64,000 nucleotides of DNA from Delphinapterus leucas (GCF_002288925.2 NW_022097993.1:11652367-11716366), one strand, 5' to 3'. Numbered from the stretch's first letter, positions 34,955 through 48,778 are shown. The notes: generated by a model not told the origin, from the letters alone. Numbers and translations: made by a program.

Positions 34955-35517
34955 CAGGGCTACGGGCATAAAATGAGATTTCTGAAATAACTTTGCTCTC
35001 CTGAGGGCATTTTTTTGGCAAACAATACAGCATCCACTCACTGAAGTGTCATTCAAAAAATAATTTATGAAAAATAAAGCAAGAACATTTATTCCCAATT
35101 CTGGAAATCAATGGTCTGTTAAGTTACTAGGCAAATGAAAGATTTTCTGGCCCATCTTCTGTATGTGTAGCTGTGTATATGTAATATGTATATTTGTATT
35201 TTTAAAAATCTATTTCTAGTACATGAAGAACCTAGCCCTAACTCAAATTGTATAAAATTTTTAAACACTCTCATTGGCAGGTGGGTTATGGATTGGTGGG
35301 GAAGATATTGTATACTTTCTTACAAGTTTAAGAAAAGTATCAATACCAAAGAAGAGGAAAAAAATAAAACCTCCGAAGCAAGGAATAGTTCTCTCTTTTA
35401 GGTATATTAATATATATCTTCATCTATCTATCTATGTGTATATAACTACGTTCATATATTTTTAATTGCCTGTGAAAAGAAATTTTTTCTGTCCTTATGC
35501 TTTTTATGTCCTTATGA
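34955..35517. other. Unassigned intergenic DNA
   Basis: Includes a small (CTAT)n patch at about 35,420-35,435. Frames of 63-71 codons are AT-rich and unrecognised. Confidence 0.4.
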
Positions 35518-35720
35518 TGCTTGGGCATCATAGTGTAATGATTAAAGGCTTTGGGGTCAGACATACCTGAGTCTGGATTCGATCTTTGCCACATTCAGGT
35601 AGGGAACCTAATCTCACTCTAAATGCCTGCCTCACAGAGAAACTGTACGTGTTATCTGACATAATATGTATGCAACATTCAGAACGGCATCTAACATGCA
35701 GGAATTGCTCAGTTGAGCGT
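35518..35720 (+). repeat. MIR SINE relic
   Basis: ggcatcatagtgtaatgatt, ggctttggggtcagacatac and ctgagtctggattcgatctt give the MIR head; the tail includes cagaacggcatctaacatgc. Confidence 0.75.
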
Positions 35721-35833
35721 AGGGATTCTCACTTCTTAACTCCTCCCTCTTCTTTCGGTTCCTATGTTCAGTCAATCACCATTTTTCACCCTTCAAGAGG
35801 AAGGCTGAGTTTTATCACTTTATCTGTATTTCT

Positions 35834-36193
35834 TTTTTTTTATTTTTTTAAAAAATTTATTGAAGTATAGTTGACTTACAATGTTGTGTTAAGTTATGCT
35901 GTACAGCAAAGTGACTCAGTGAACATATATATATTCTTTTTCATATTCTTTTCCATTATGGTTTATCACAGGATACTGAATATAGTCCCCTGTGCTATAC
36001 AGTAGGACTTTGTTGTTTATCCATCCTATATATAAGAGTTTGCACCTGCTAATCCCAACCTCCCAATCCATCCCTCCCCCACACCCCTCCCCCTTGGCAA
36101 CCACAAGTCTGTTCTCTATGTCTGTGAGTCTGTTTCTGTTTCGTAGATAGGTTCACTTGTGTCATACTGTAGATTCCACATATAAGTCTTTTG
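35834..36193 (-). mobile_element. L1 3' end, minus strand, 360 bp
   Basis: The plus strand shows the A-tail reversed (t-run), then gtatagttgacttacaatgt, tgtacagcaaagtgactcag, cctgtgctatacagtaggac and cttggcaaccacaagtctgt. The 11-bp target-site duplication tctgtatttct is at 35823-35833 and 36194-36204. Confidence 0.93.
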
Positions 36194-36227
36194 TCTGTAT
36201 TTCTAATACAATTAACTCAATCACTCA

Positions 36228-36484
36228 TTTAGCCATCCAACCAGTACTTACTGAGTGCTCCAGGCACTGTACTGGGAAACAAAGAGTGTGCTGAAAAAGA
36301 CAGAGAATTGTCATAAGCCTTTCAGTCTAAATAGTACTACCTTGAGTATTAAATTCAGATCAAATATCCCCTCAGTATCTAGCACAGTGCCAAACATGAG
36401 AGCATTCCAAAATAACCCTAGACTTAGTCTTGCAGAATTAGAGAAGTACCTAGAGATAATCCTGTATAAACCCGTTATTTTTGT
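36228..36484 (-). repeat. L2 fragment and unassigned sequence
   Basis: ccaaccagtacttactgagt followed by gctccaggcactgtactggg is the reversed L2 3' end. The remainder to 36,484 is not confidently assigned. Confidence 0.55.
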
Positions 36485-37255
36485 TTATTTTTTTAACATC
36501 TTTATTGGGGTATAATTGCTTTACAATGGTGCGTTAGTTTCTGCTCTATAACAAAGTGAATCAGTTATACATATCCATATGTTCCCATATCTCTTCCCTC
36601 TTGCATCTCCCTCCCTCCCACCCTCCCTATCCCATCCCTCCAGGCGGTCACAAAGCACCGAGCTGATATCCCTGTGCTATGCGGCTGCTTCCCACTAGCT
36701 ATCTACCTTACGTTTGTTAGTGTATATATGTTCATGCCTCTCTCTCGCTTTGTCACAGCTCACCCTTCCCCCTCCCCATATCCTCAAGTCCATTCTCCAG
36801 TAGGTCAGTGTCTTTATTCCTGTCTTACCCTTAGGTTCTTCATGACATTTTTTTTTCTTAAATTCCATATATATGTGTTAGCATACGGTATTTGTCTTTC
36901 TCTTTCTGACTTACTTCACTCTGTATGATAGACTCTAGGTCTATCCACCTCATTACAAATAGTTCAATTTTGTTTCTTTTTATGGCTGAGTAATATTCCA
37001 TTGTATATATGTGCCACATCTTCTTTATCCATTCATCCAATTATGGGCACTTAGGTTGTTTCCATCTCCGGGCTATTGTAAATAGAGCTGCAATGAACAT
37101 TTTGGTACATGACTCTTTTTGAATTTTGGTTTTCTCAGGGTATATGCCCAGTAGTGGGATTGCTGGGTCATATGGTAGTTCTATTTGTAGTTTTTTAAGG
37201 AACCTCCATACTGTTTTCCATAGTGGCTGAACCAATTCACATTCCCACAACCCCT
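36485..37255 (-). mobile_element. Young L1, 5'-truncated, minus strand
   Basis: Near-consensus L1 3' end: the plus strand has ttaacatctttattggggta, the reversed G-rich 3' UTR tract (cttccccctccccatatcct), then ORF2 C-terminal frames on the minus strand ([38 protein letters not shown]) separated by a frameshift near 37,040. The ends are clear but the duplication is imperfect (ccgttattttt / cccttactttt). Confidence 0.92.
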
Positions 37256-37439
37256 TACTTTTAAACAAAAGTTTGTGGCTAAGCACAGCTTAATATTGTA
37301 AGGTGATGCTTCGAGGAGTATGAACAAAGTAGTTTTGTTTATCACATTAACAGACCTCTTTATTTGGTAGATGAGAAACAGTGACATTAGGACTTCATAT
37401 TTTCAATGCTAGAAACATTGTTAGAATCAGAGGTGGGAC

Positions 37440-39320
37440 TGGAAGACATTGTTAAACACATGAACTTTAAATTAACTATGAATAACATGGCCAAGAAATT
37501 AAATGAAAAGATGGAGAATTTTTAACAAAAACTTAATTTAATGAAAAAGAATCAAGTAGAAATTATAGCTATTAAAAACACACACAATAATTTAAGTAAA
37601 TAAATGGGTTTAACAGTAAATTGGACACAGTAGAAGAAAAGGTTGGTGAAACTGAAACAAAAGTCAGTAGAAATAACTAGCTGGAAGTATGAAGACCAAT
37701 GAGTAGAAAATAGCCAGAAGATCACCTGAACAAAGTGAAATATCTACATATGTATAATTAGAGTCCCTGAAGGAGAGGATGTAGACAATAGGTTGACAGT
37801 ACATTTGAAGAGATAATGGCCAACATTTTCCCCAAGATTGATGAAAGACATGAAGCTACAAATTCAAGAAGTGCTATAAATCTAAATGGGATAAATGCAA
37901 AGAAATCAACATCTATGAACATAATACTAAAGCTGCAGAAAATTAGTAGCATTTGGAGAAAAAAAGAGACATTTTCAAAGGAGCAGCATAAGATTTACAG
38001 CTTAATTCTCAAAAGAAATAATGCAAGACAGAGGCAATGAAATGAAGCCTTTAAAGTATTAAAAAGAAATAACTGCCAATCTAAAATTTCAGACCTCAAA
38101 ATTATCTTTAAAGCAAAGAGAAAATAAAAGCATATCCAGATAACAAAAGTAAGCTATTTCATCACCAGCACATCCTAAAAGAAAACACTAAATGTAATTT
38201 TTCAGACAAAAGTAAAATAATTCTAAATGTCAGCACAAAATTTCAAGAAAAAAGGGAAATCAAAGGAAAGGATAAACAAATGGATAAAGCTAAACAGATT
38301 TTGACCGACAAAACCAAATATAATGAATTTTTGAATTTAAATGATATGTACAATTATATATATATTTATCATGGAAATAAATGCTTGATTAATCTGAAGA
38401 AGGCAAGAATAAAGGACATAAGGTTTAGAAAGAAAAAGTAGAATTCGTTTTTCATAGAAAACGTGTTGAATAATAGAAACTTAAAAAGAATTTTAATACT
38501 ACTAGAATTAATAAGAGAATTCAGCAATGTTATAGGTCAGTATATAAATATTATCTATATTTCTTTACTAGCAATGTTTAATTAGAAAATGAAATTTTCT
38601 TTTTTAAAAAACCATTTACAATAGCAATAAAAACAAAATAAAAGAAATAATTTAATAAGGTTGTGTGACTTCTACACAGAAAAGTATAAAACATTATAGA
38701 GGTCATTTTAAATAACTAAATAAGTGGAGGCATTTACTATGTTTGTGATTTGGTAAATTTGCTATTGTAAAGGTACCAGTTTCCCACAGATTAATCCATT
38801 TCAATGCTATACCAATCAAAATATCAGAAGTTATTTTTAAAGTATGTATCAATCAACAAGTAGATTCCAAAATTTTTCAATTTATTTTCAATAAATAATG
38901 CATAGGTGCATGTCCTACATGACACCATATTTTTAAAAATACTCAATTCCAACTGGATTACTGATGTAAAAGTAAACATAAAAGCACAACTTTACAATAA
39001 AAATAGCAAAATATACTCATTAACTGATGATAAAAAAAACATTTTAATATAGAACCCCAAAAATATGCTAATCATAAAATGAGTAAATTTTTTTTTTTTT
39101 TTTTTGTGGTATGTGGGCCTCTCACTGTTGTGGCCTCTCCCGTTGCGGAGCACAGGCTCCGGACGCGCAGGCTCAGTGGTCATGGCTCACGGGCCTAGCT
39201 GCTCCGCGGCATGTGGGATCTTCCTGGACCGGGGCATGAACCCATGTCCCCTGGATCGGCAGGTGGATTCTCAACCACTGCGCCACCAGGGAAGCCCAAA
39301 ATGAGTAAATTTGCTTTATA
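37440..39320 (+). mobile_element. Old L1 or HAL1 relic: ORF1 and part of ORF2, split by a SINE
   Basis: 37,440-38,280 follows the ORF1 region of old L1/HAL1: a frame at 37816-38040 reads ANIFPKIDERHEATNSRSAI, near the known order of ORF1 trimerisation and RNA-binding segments. About 38,500-39,090 follows ORF2 reverse-transcriptase text (aattcagcaatgttataggt, ccatttacaatagcaataaa, caatgctataccaatcaaaa). Heavily decayed; the intervening part is partly deleted. Family (HAL1 versus L1M) not resolved. Confidence 0.7.
39091..39297 (-). mobile_element. CHR SINE, short subtype
   Basis: Minus-strand copy with a perfect 15-bp target-site duplication aaaatgagtaaattt (39076-39090 and 39298-39312). Several C-to-T type changes (ggtcatggctcac, gggcctagctg) make it older than the other short copies. 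The B box still has T at the A position. Confidence 0.97.
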
Positions 39321-39849
39321 TTTAATGTAACTTTTCATTAAAAATTTTTTCTCTCTAATTAGTTTCTCTATATTTTTTACTACACAGTGCTTTGCACAAA
39401 ATATATATTGTTGCAAATCTTGTTGAGTGTTGATTATTTAATCTTATGCTTTTGTTTAGTGACTCTTTTTTCTATAACTTTTCCATAACTCATGAAATAT
39501 TTTAAGCATGTAAAAGCTTTTAAAATGCATTATTTATATTCTTTTTTATAAGCTCCCCTGCTGGATAGTAATGCTCCATTTCCATATCATAATGGCAACA
39601 ATATTTTGAAAGAAATCTGAAACTATCTTTTTATGCTCATTATTTATAAACTATAGATCACAGAATTTTAGCGTTTGAAAGACTGGAATAAATGGATTGC
39701 ATTGGATAATGTCTGCAGTGAAGAAAACTAGAGTCCAGAGATGTTCAAATCCATCAGCAACACAATTACTGTCACAGCCAAGAGAGTAGGCAGGGTTTTT
39801 CTCACCCAGAATGATGCTTTCTTTCTTTATACGTTTTAGCCATTAATAA

Positions 39850-40630
39850 AAATTCCTAACTACAGAGTGGATATTTGGAAAACAGAAAAATAATGCCTGA
39901 GACTCCTACTATTCTGACATAAGCATATTTTAGATATACACTTGTTATTAGATATAATAATAACATACCTAAAATCTTTAGGTGGATTTTATTCTTTAAG
40001 CATGAAGACAAACATTTTGTTTTGGTTCTAATAACCTGTATTCACAATGCCTGCATAATATTCAGATGATTATGATTAGATGCAGTTAATCATTCTCCCA
40101 CTCTGGAATGTTTAGGTGGTTTCATCTTTTTTAGGGCTAAAAACCATGATGAACATGTTTATGAATCTAGAGTTTTCTACATTTGAGGTTATATAGTTTC
40201 TTAGGTTATTGGTTCCCAAATTTCAACCTTCGTATGACTCTTGATATATACTGCAAAATTACTAAAAAGCTTACAAAACCACCAGCAATATATAACATGC
40301 TGTTTCAATAGTGAGAAAGGGTCCTTTTTTTAATTTATACAAATCATTTATATGATTTGTCTTCACTGAAAATAAACATTTTCCACATATTGCTTTTTGT
40401 TTTTCCTTTTTTGTAAATTTTCTGTCCCTATCCTTTTCCTTTGTAAATATGTACTTTAGTGTTTTTTGTGCCCCATGTATTACCTACCTATTGACCAATT
40501 GATCAATCGATCAATCTATCTTCTATAAATAGGATATTAATTCTGTATCTGTTATATTTGCTAAAAATTATTTTTGACTTTCTTCTTTAACCTCTACTAC
40601 TATTTCCATTTTCAAATAATCGAGTTATTT
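39850..40630 (-). mobile_element. Old L1M relic, minus strand
   Basis: The plus strand follows reversed L1M 3' sequence: cactctggaatgtttaggtg, accatgatgaacatgtttat, aaaaccaccagcaatatata, and later gatattaattctgtatctgt with atttttgactttcttcttta. Strongly diverged; ends approximate. Confidence 0.6.
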
Positions 40631-43600
40631 AAAAAATTATAAGCCTTCCTAAATCTACTGAGAAGAAAGGGTAACTAATCACTCGTATGGCTAGTAGATT
40701 TTCCTTCCTTTTCTTATTTTAGACAATGATCTGAAGGTGTTTTTGAGTGTTCGTTTTCATTATGAAGGTATCATTCTTCAACTGGGTCATAGTAGGGTTC
40801 ATGAGGCTCAAGTTTAGCCTTCTATGGCTTTAACATCACACAGAGATCCCAGGCAAATGTCCATGGGGAAATTAACTGGTCCTAAAGCTAATTCCTTTTT
40901 TTGTGCATCAGGACTGCAAATTTATATATTCCACAATTTGGATGTGCATATAAATGTAACTCCATTTCTCTGTAACTGATCTAATCTTCATGACCCTACC
41001 TACTCACTCACTAGGAAGAAGGATTGAAATACTAAATTTATCCCCATCTGACTCAAATATTAGGGCATCCAATGATCTGGACAGATTATTAGCATAATCC
41101 TAAAGTAACCCTGCAACAATGCCTCATTCTCCATCCCCTATTTCTCTTCAAGGTGGCATTTGGATGTGTAGGAGGGAAGTGTAAATCACTGCATGGCATT
41201 GGGGGAGAGGGAGGGCCAGCCTGACGCTGGTCCTGGGATATGCACTGATTGGCCAACCACGAACATTTGATTGTCATTTATTGATTGTGATGGTAAAAAC
41301 TTTTTTAAAACTGGCACAACAAGGACACCTAAGAAAACAGACACTGGCTATAAACAACAAATACAGTCATACTACGCATGCTGGATGAATCACAGCTCTG
41401 CACCTGCTGTGTCTGATGCTAATAAACTGCTGTCTATCCCCTCTCAGCTCAGTCAGGATCCTTTGGCTTCTTCCAGCTGACTAGGTCTCGTCAGTTTGGT
41501 ACTAGAGATCACTGTCCTGCCTTTGACTCCCCAGTTCCCCGCACAGCCCTGGACAAAGGGGCAGGCTTGCACTACATCCTAACCTCTTCCTTCCAGAGAA
41601 GGCCTCTCCCTTCCTCTATCTCTTTGCCTGGAACTATAATGGTGACCTTCACGTTGGGAGAAAAAAACAGCTTACCAATAAGGAAAAAACTCAGGAATTT
41701 GTTTTAAAAATAGGTTATACTTGTATCATATGCAATGACAAAATAAGAAAAGGGTTTTATAGAAATACTACAGTAATAGAGCTTAAGGTATGCTTTAAAA
41801 TAATGGATTAAGGTACTTCAAATCCTTGCTTCCTTCATGTTGACCCAAAGCAACAGATAATTCCTTGTAAGCTTGCTTCCAGATGCTCTATCTGTCCTTC
41901 ATTCTGACACCATAAAAATCAAGATGAACCCACATTCTTACTGCTAGTCATTTCAAACTCAAATCAAGTATCATATTAGGAAAAGACAATGAGTCAGCAG
42001 GAGTCATCAAGCAGTAAGTGGACCAAAGTGCCCTACACTTCAGAGTAAGATAGACATTTATTGTTTTTTCTTATTTAGCATCTTTCTTCGGTAATATTGT
42101 ATGGTTTTCCTCCTAGGAGCCACCTCTGGCTCATGGACAGTCTATGTGGCTTGGCTGGAACTGACAGCTTTGTGACCTCCCTGGACACAGTGAGAGTATT
42201 TCTCCTCCCTTGCTTCAAGGATGTGTGCATGGTCCAAGTCACCCCAGGATACCTAGAGCTGGACTTTTATTGGAACTATTGAGGAGAGAACTCTAGTTTT
42301 AACACCGAACCTAGAGCTTCTGGAGGCCACCTTATGTCGATGACTTGCTTGAAGATTATAACCAACACAAGGCTCTAAATGATATCTGGGAAATGAGTGG
42401 GAGATCTCTTGAGCATCTGAATTTAGAAGTCCCCAAAGCAGAACCTAACCCTCAAGTTTTCCATAATGTTAGTCAATGAATTCCCTTTTCTGTTTTAGTC
42501 AATTTGAATTTAAATTTATATTACTCATAGACAAACAAAAAATCCCTGCTGAATAATGTAGAACTGCAATGCTTCTACTTTATACCACACCACCGCCAAG
42601 AATTTATCTGCCTCTCTTATAGTTTAAGTTCTTTCCAGAGGACTAAATTTAGATTTATAAGGAAATATTTTATATGCCATTGCTCCATGTAAGAGAAATA
42701 GAGTTTCTGTTTACTAACTCTCAAGAGATATCATTGTAATTTGGTAAAGAATAGTGCCTTGCAAACTGTGCCTGTATAACAATTAAAAACAAACAAAGAA
42801 AAAAGCAAGCAGTAACAATGTGACCGGAAAGTACATATTAACCTCTGCTAGCAATGTCATTTCAAGTGCCAAAAGGCAATTTTTCTGCTACTTCAAATGT
42901 AAATGAAAGTATAGGGAGAGAAATTCCAACATTACCAGGAATAATTAACTACAATATTTTAAATATGATGGTAAAATGTAAATTATATCTAAAATATGTG
43001 ATTGCAGACTGATGGATGACTTGAAAGCCTTTAGTAATATTTTGCTGACAAATTATTTTAAATATTATTCTAGAACATTTTTATATATTCCTAGAAGACT
43101 GTGGACCAAACTTATTAACTTTTAACAGCAGAAACAACTTTTAACTATTATAAAAATGGCCTTTGTCTATATTAGAGTTTCTATAGATTCTGCAAAAGCC
43201 AAGATTTTTGTTTTCAATAATACCATCATAAAATCATGTGGGTCTTCCAGTTCATAGACATAACTATGAGCAAAATGTTAGGGTTCTGGAGTATCTCAGA
43301 AATAATTATATTTATCTTAAAAATAGACCATGCTTTCTACCTTTGGGGTTTGTTTTTTGTCAGAGTGGGCTGGGGAGATAGTGTATCATTACCAAAATTT
43401 TTTTCGCATTCACCTGTAATTGTAACATGTGCATTATGTATTGAACCACATACACTCTGCTTTGAAAATTAGATATGCTTGACCTTTTCAAAGTCTGCTT
43501 TGTGCAAAACAATTCTGAGTAGTCTCATTAGGAACAAAAGAGAAATTTTCATAGCTCCTTACTGCTATTTATATTATTGAAATTAACCCAGGAAATCAAA

Positions 43601-44404
43601 GTTTTAATAAAATGGAGACTGAGTATGCTATCATCAAAATTTTAATATGAGAAAGCTAGTAGCTTTATAAAAATAAACCAAGTTTGAAACTCAGTCTTTT
43701 ATTATTCCAAGAAGTATATATATAAACTTGGACTAAACACTGAATATCTGAATTCATTAAGAAAGAAACACACTGCTTTCTTTTTACTCCATGTAATTCA
43801 GTTGGCAATTTATGATCAACAATAGCCTTGTATCTTTCTTTAATAAAAATTAACTGTCAGCGTTGGAACTTTCTTTTCATGAATAATTGACATAAACCAC
43901 TCTTTGTGACTTACAAGTTATATTCTATTGATGCAGCAAAATTAATACTACCTCAAACTTTAAGCTTTCTTTAAAAGGAAAAAATTTAGAAGACACAATA
44001 AAATATAACATTTTTATTTGTATGGGGTTGTTTTGTGTGTGTTTTAAACACTATCCTGAAACTTTTAATAAAAATAAATCTAACCGATTGGTTTATATCC
44101 AAGTCAAAATGTTAAATGAAACAAAACATTTCAAACAAAACTTGTTTCTTTGGCTGCACTTTTAGCAGAAGTGTAAAGTGAGAATCTTTATCTATTTGTC
44201 TAAGATGTTGTTGACAGCATTTTTTTTTTTTAGTCTACAGAAATTTTCCTGATGTCACCCAAACCTCTTTGACTTACAGGAAGCTCTCTGTCAATGCATA
44301 AAGAGCAGGGATCTGGGGATTCCCCCCTCACTGACACGACTGCTCTCTTCCCTATGTACCCTCTTGGTATTATGTTTACTTTCTTTTGTAATGTTATCGT
44401 GTCC
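40631..44404. other. Unassigned intergenic DNA, 3.8 kb
   Basis: Largest block with almost no recognised transposon. It holds a possible LTR at about 41,230-41,505 and a 61-codon frame at 42,097-42,282 without motifs. The right part (42,500-43,900) is AT-rich unique sequence. Confidence 0.45.
41230..41505 (+). repeat. Possible solitary LTR (low confidence)
   Basis: In order: a CCAAT-type motif gattggccaacc (about 41,249), a TATA-like gctataaac (about 41,349), a polyadenylation signal aataaa (about 41,422) followed by a short pyrimidine-rich stretch, and an end at ctcgtca before gtttggtactag. The order resembles U3-R-U5, but no matching second LTR, internal proviral sequence or target-site duplication was found. 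Confidence 0.25.
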
Positions 44405-44779
44405 TTTTAATTTATTTTTTTAATTAATTTTTATTTTATATTGGTGTATAGTTCATTTACAATGTTGTCCTAGTTTCAGGTGTACAGCAAAGTGATTCAG
44501 TTATACATGTACACATATTCACTCTTTTTCAGATTCTTTTCCCTTATAGGTTATTACAGAATATTGAGTAGAGTTCCCTGTGCCATACAGTAGGAACTTG
44601 TTGATTATCTATTTTATATACAGTAGTGTGCACATGTCAATCCCAAACTACTAATTTATCCCTCCTTCCTATGTTTCCCCTTTAATAACCATAAGTTTGT
44701 TTTCCAAGTCTGTGAGTCTGTTTTGTAAATAAGTTCATTTATATCATCTTTTTAGATTCCACATATAAGTGATATCATA

Positions 44780-47700
44780 TGATATTTGGCTTTCTCTGAC
44801 TTACTTCAATTAGTATGATAATCTCTAGATCCATCAATATTGCTGCAATTAGCATTATTTCATTCTTTTTTATGTCTGAGTATTATTCCATTGTATATAC
44901 ATACCACATCTTCTTTATCCATTCCTCTGTTGATGGACATTTAGGTTGTTCCATGTCTTGGCTATTGCAAATAGTGCTGCAATAAACATTGGGGTGCACG
45001 TATCCTATCAAACCATGTTTTCCTCTGGATATATGGCCAGGACTTGGATTGCTGGATCATATGCCAGCTCTATTTTTAGTTTTTTAAGGAACCTTCATAC
45101 TGTTCTCCATAGTGGCTGCACAAATTTACACTCCCACCAACAGTGTAGGAGGCTTCCCTTTTCTCCACACCCTCTCCAGCATTTATTGTTTGTAGATTTT
45201 TTGATGATGACCATTCTGACTAGTGTGAGGTGATACCTCATTATAGTTTTGATTTACATTTTGCTAATAATTAAGAATGTTGAGCATCTTTTCATGTGCC
45301 TGTTGGCCATCTGTATATCTTCTTTGGAGAAATGTCAATTTAGGTCTTCTGCCCATTTTTTGAATGGGTTGCTTGTTTGTTTGATATTGAGCTGCATGAG
45401 CTGTTTGTATATTTTGGAGATTAATCTTTTGTCAGTTGCTTAGTTTGCAAATATTTTCTCCCATTCTGTGGGTTGTCTCTTCATTTTCTTTATGGTTTAC
45501 TTTGCTGTGCAAAAGCTTTTAAGTTTAATTAGGTACGATTTGTTTACTTTTGTTTTTACTTTCATTACTCAAGGAGGTGGATCCAAAAAGATATTGCTGC
45601 AGTTTATGTCACAGAGTGTTCTCCCTATGTTTTCCTCTAAGAGTTTTATAGTATCCGGTCTTACATTTAGGTTTTTAATCCATTTTGAGTTTATTTTTGT
45701 GTATGGTGTTAGAGAGTATTCTAATTTCATTCTTTTACATGTAGCTGTCCAGGTTTCCCAGAACTGTTTATTGAAGAGACTGTCTTTTCTCCATTGTATA
45801 TTCTTGCCTCCTTTGTCGTAGATTAATTGACCATAGGTGTGTGGTTTTATTTCTGGGTTTCTATACTGTTCCATTGATCTATATTTCTGTTTTTGTGCCA
45901 GTACCATATTGTCTTGATTACTGCAGCTTTTTAGTTTATTTTGAAGTCAAGGAGACTGTTTCCTCCAACTCTGTTTTTCTTTCTCAGGATTGTTTTCGCT
46001 CTTCAGGGTCTTTTGTGTCTCCATACAAAGTTAAAAATTTTTTGCTCTTGTTCTGTGAAAAATGCCATTGGTAATTTGGTAGGGATTCCATTGAATCTGT
46101 AGATTGCCTTGGGTAGTATAGTCATTTTGACAGTATTGATTCTTCCAATATAAGAACATGGCTTATCTTTCCATCTGTTTGTGTCATCTTTGATTTCTTT
46201 CATCAGCATCTTATAGTTTTCAGAGTACAGGTATTTTGCATCTTTAGGTAGGTTTAACCCTAAGTATGTTGTTTTTTTATTGCCATGGTGAATAGGAGTG
46301 TTTTCTTAATTTCTCTTTCTGATCTTTCATTGTGAGTGTATGGAAATGCAACAGATTTCTGTGTATTTATTTTTTATCCTGCAACCTTACCAAATTCTTT
46401 AATGAACTCTAGTAGTTTTCAGGTAGCATCTTTAGGATTTTCTATGTATAGTATCATGTCATCTGCAAACAGTGACAATTTTGCTTCTTTTTTACCAACG
46501 TTGATTCATTTTATTTCATTTTCTTCTCTGATTGCCATAGCTAGGACTTCCAAAACTATGTTGAATAAAAGTGGTGAGACTGGACATCCTTGTCTTTCTC
46601 CTGATCTTAGAGGAAATGCTTTCAGCTTTTAACAGTTGAGTATGATGTTAGTTGTGGGTTTGCCATATATGACCTTCATTATGTTGAGGTAGGTTTCCTC
46701 CATGCCCACCTTCTGGAGAGTTTTTATGATAAATGAGTGTTGAATGCATCTATTGAGGTGATCATATGGTTGTTAACTTCAGTTTGTTGACGTGGTGCAT
46801 CACACTGATTGATTTGCAGATATTGAAAAATCCTTGCATCCCTGGGATAAATCCCACTTGATCATGGTGTACGATCCTTTTAATGTATTGTTGGCTTTCA
46901 TTTGTTAATATTTTCTTGAGGACTTTTGCATCTATGTTCATCTGTGATATTGGCCTGTAATTTTTTCTTTTTGTGGTATCTTTGTCTGGCTTAGGTATTA
47001 GGGTGATGGTGGCCTCATAGAATGAGTTTGGGAGTGTTCCTTCCTCTGCAGTTTTTTGGAATAGTTTCAGAAGGAGGGTGTTAACTCTTCTATAAATGTT
47101 TGATAGAATTTACCTGTGAAGCCATTTGGTCCCGGATTTTGTTTGCTGGAAGTTTTTAAATCACAGTTTTAATTTCAGTACTTGCGATTGGTCTGTTCAT
47201 ATTTGCTATTTCTTCCTGCTTCTGTCTTGGAAGATTGTAACTCTCTAAGAATTTGTCCATTTCTTCTAGGTTGTCAATCTTATTTGCATATAGTTCCTTT
47301 TAGTAGACTCTTATGATTCTTTGTATTTCTGTGGTGTCAGTTGTAACTTCTCATTTTTCATTTCTAATTTTATTGATTTGAGCTCTTTTGCTTTTTTTCT
47401 TGATGAGTCTCAAAAAAGTTTATCAATTTTGTTTATCTTTTCGAAAAACCAGCTTTTAATTTCATTGATCATTTCTATTGTTTTCTTCATCTCTATTTCA
47501 TTTATTTCTGCTCTGATCTTTATGATCTCTTTCATTCTACTAACTTTGGGTTTTGTTTGTTCTTCTTTCTCTAGTTGCTTTCAGTGTAAGGTTAGGTTTT
47601 TTATTTGAGATTTTTCTTGTTTCCTGTGTAAGATTGTAGTGCTATAAACTTCCCTCTTAGAGCAGCTTTTACTGCATCCCAAAGGTTTTGGATCATCATG

Positions 47701-48560
47701 TTTTCATTTTCATTTGTCTCTAGGTATTTTTTTATTTGCTCTTTGATTTCCTCAATGATCCATTTGTTGATTAGTAGCATATTGTTTAGCCATCACTTGT
47801 TTGTGTTTTTTACAGTTTTTTCCTTTTATTTCCAGTTTCTCTTGATTTCTAATCTCATAGTGTTTTGGTCGAAAAAGATGCTTGATATGATTTCAGTTTT
47901 CTTAAATTTACAGAGGTTTGCTTTGTGGCACAGCTTGTGATCTATTCTGAAGAATGTTCCATATGCACCTGAGAAGAATGTGTATTCTGCTGCTTTCAGA
48001 TAGAATGTTCTATAAATATCAATTAAGTTCATCTGGTCTAGTGTGTCATCTAAGGCCTGTATTTCCTTATTGATTTTCTGTCTGGATGATCTGTCCATTG
48101 ATGTAAGTGGGGTGTTTAAGTCCCTCACTATTATTGTGTTACTGTCGATTTCTCTTTTTATGGCTCTTAGCATTTGTTATATATTGAGGTGTTCTTATGT
48201 TGGTGCACATATATTTACACTTGTTATCTTTCTTAGATTGATCCTTTGATCATTATGTAGTGTCCTTCTTTGTCTCTTTTAACAGTCTTTATTTTAAAGT
48301 CTATTTTGTCTGATGTAAGTATTGCTACTCCAGCTTTCTTTCGATTTTCATTTGCATGGAATACCTTTTTTCATCCCCTCACTTTCAGTCTATATGTGTA
48401 CCTAGACCTGAAGTGGGTCTCTTGTAGACAACATATATATGGGTCTTGTTTTTGTATCCATTCAGCCAGTCTATGTCTTTTGGTTGGAGCATTTAATCTA
48501 TTTACATTTAAGATAATTACTGATATGTATGTTCTTATTGATAGTTCGTTAAGTGTTTAG
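44780..48560 (-). pseudogene. L1 ORF2 remnant (endonuclease and reverse transcriptase)
   Basis: Endonuclease: the frame at 47826-48173 reads RDLNTPLTSMDRSSRQKINK (Asp and Asn of the D-x-N motif kept). The final catalytic motif, normally SDHNAM, reads FDQNTM, so the catalytic His is lost. Reverse transcriptase: the FADD active site is still encoded at 46458-46469. Further pieces include [20 protein letters not shown] (45569-45907) and [10 protein letters not shown] (46003-46209). Frames break every 60-115 codons. The start is set near the first ORF2-like codons; no intact protein is possible. Confidence 0.88.
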
Positions 48561-48725
48561 GATTTGTTTTTGTAAGTCTTTTTTCTTCCCTTCCTCTTTG
48601 GTTCTCTTCTGTTGTGATTTGATAACTATCTATAGAGCTGTGTTTGAATTGCTTTTTCTTTTTTTGTGTGTGTATCTATTGTAGATTTTTGGTTTGCAGT
48701 TACCATGAGGTTTTGACATAGCAGT

Positions 48726-48738
48726 CTATATATATATA

Positions 48739-48775
<37 letters not shown>
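48726..48775. repeat. (TA)n microsatellite in the L1 inter-ORF spacer
   Basis: About 50 bases of near-pure TA repeat. The ORF1-ORF2 spacer here (about 48,560-48,972) is about 0.4 kb long and AT-rich, which suits an older L1 type; the TA expansion lengthens it. Confidence 0.95.
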
Positions 48776-48778
<3 letters not shown>

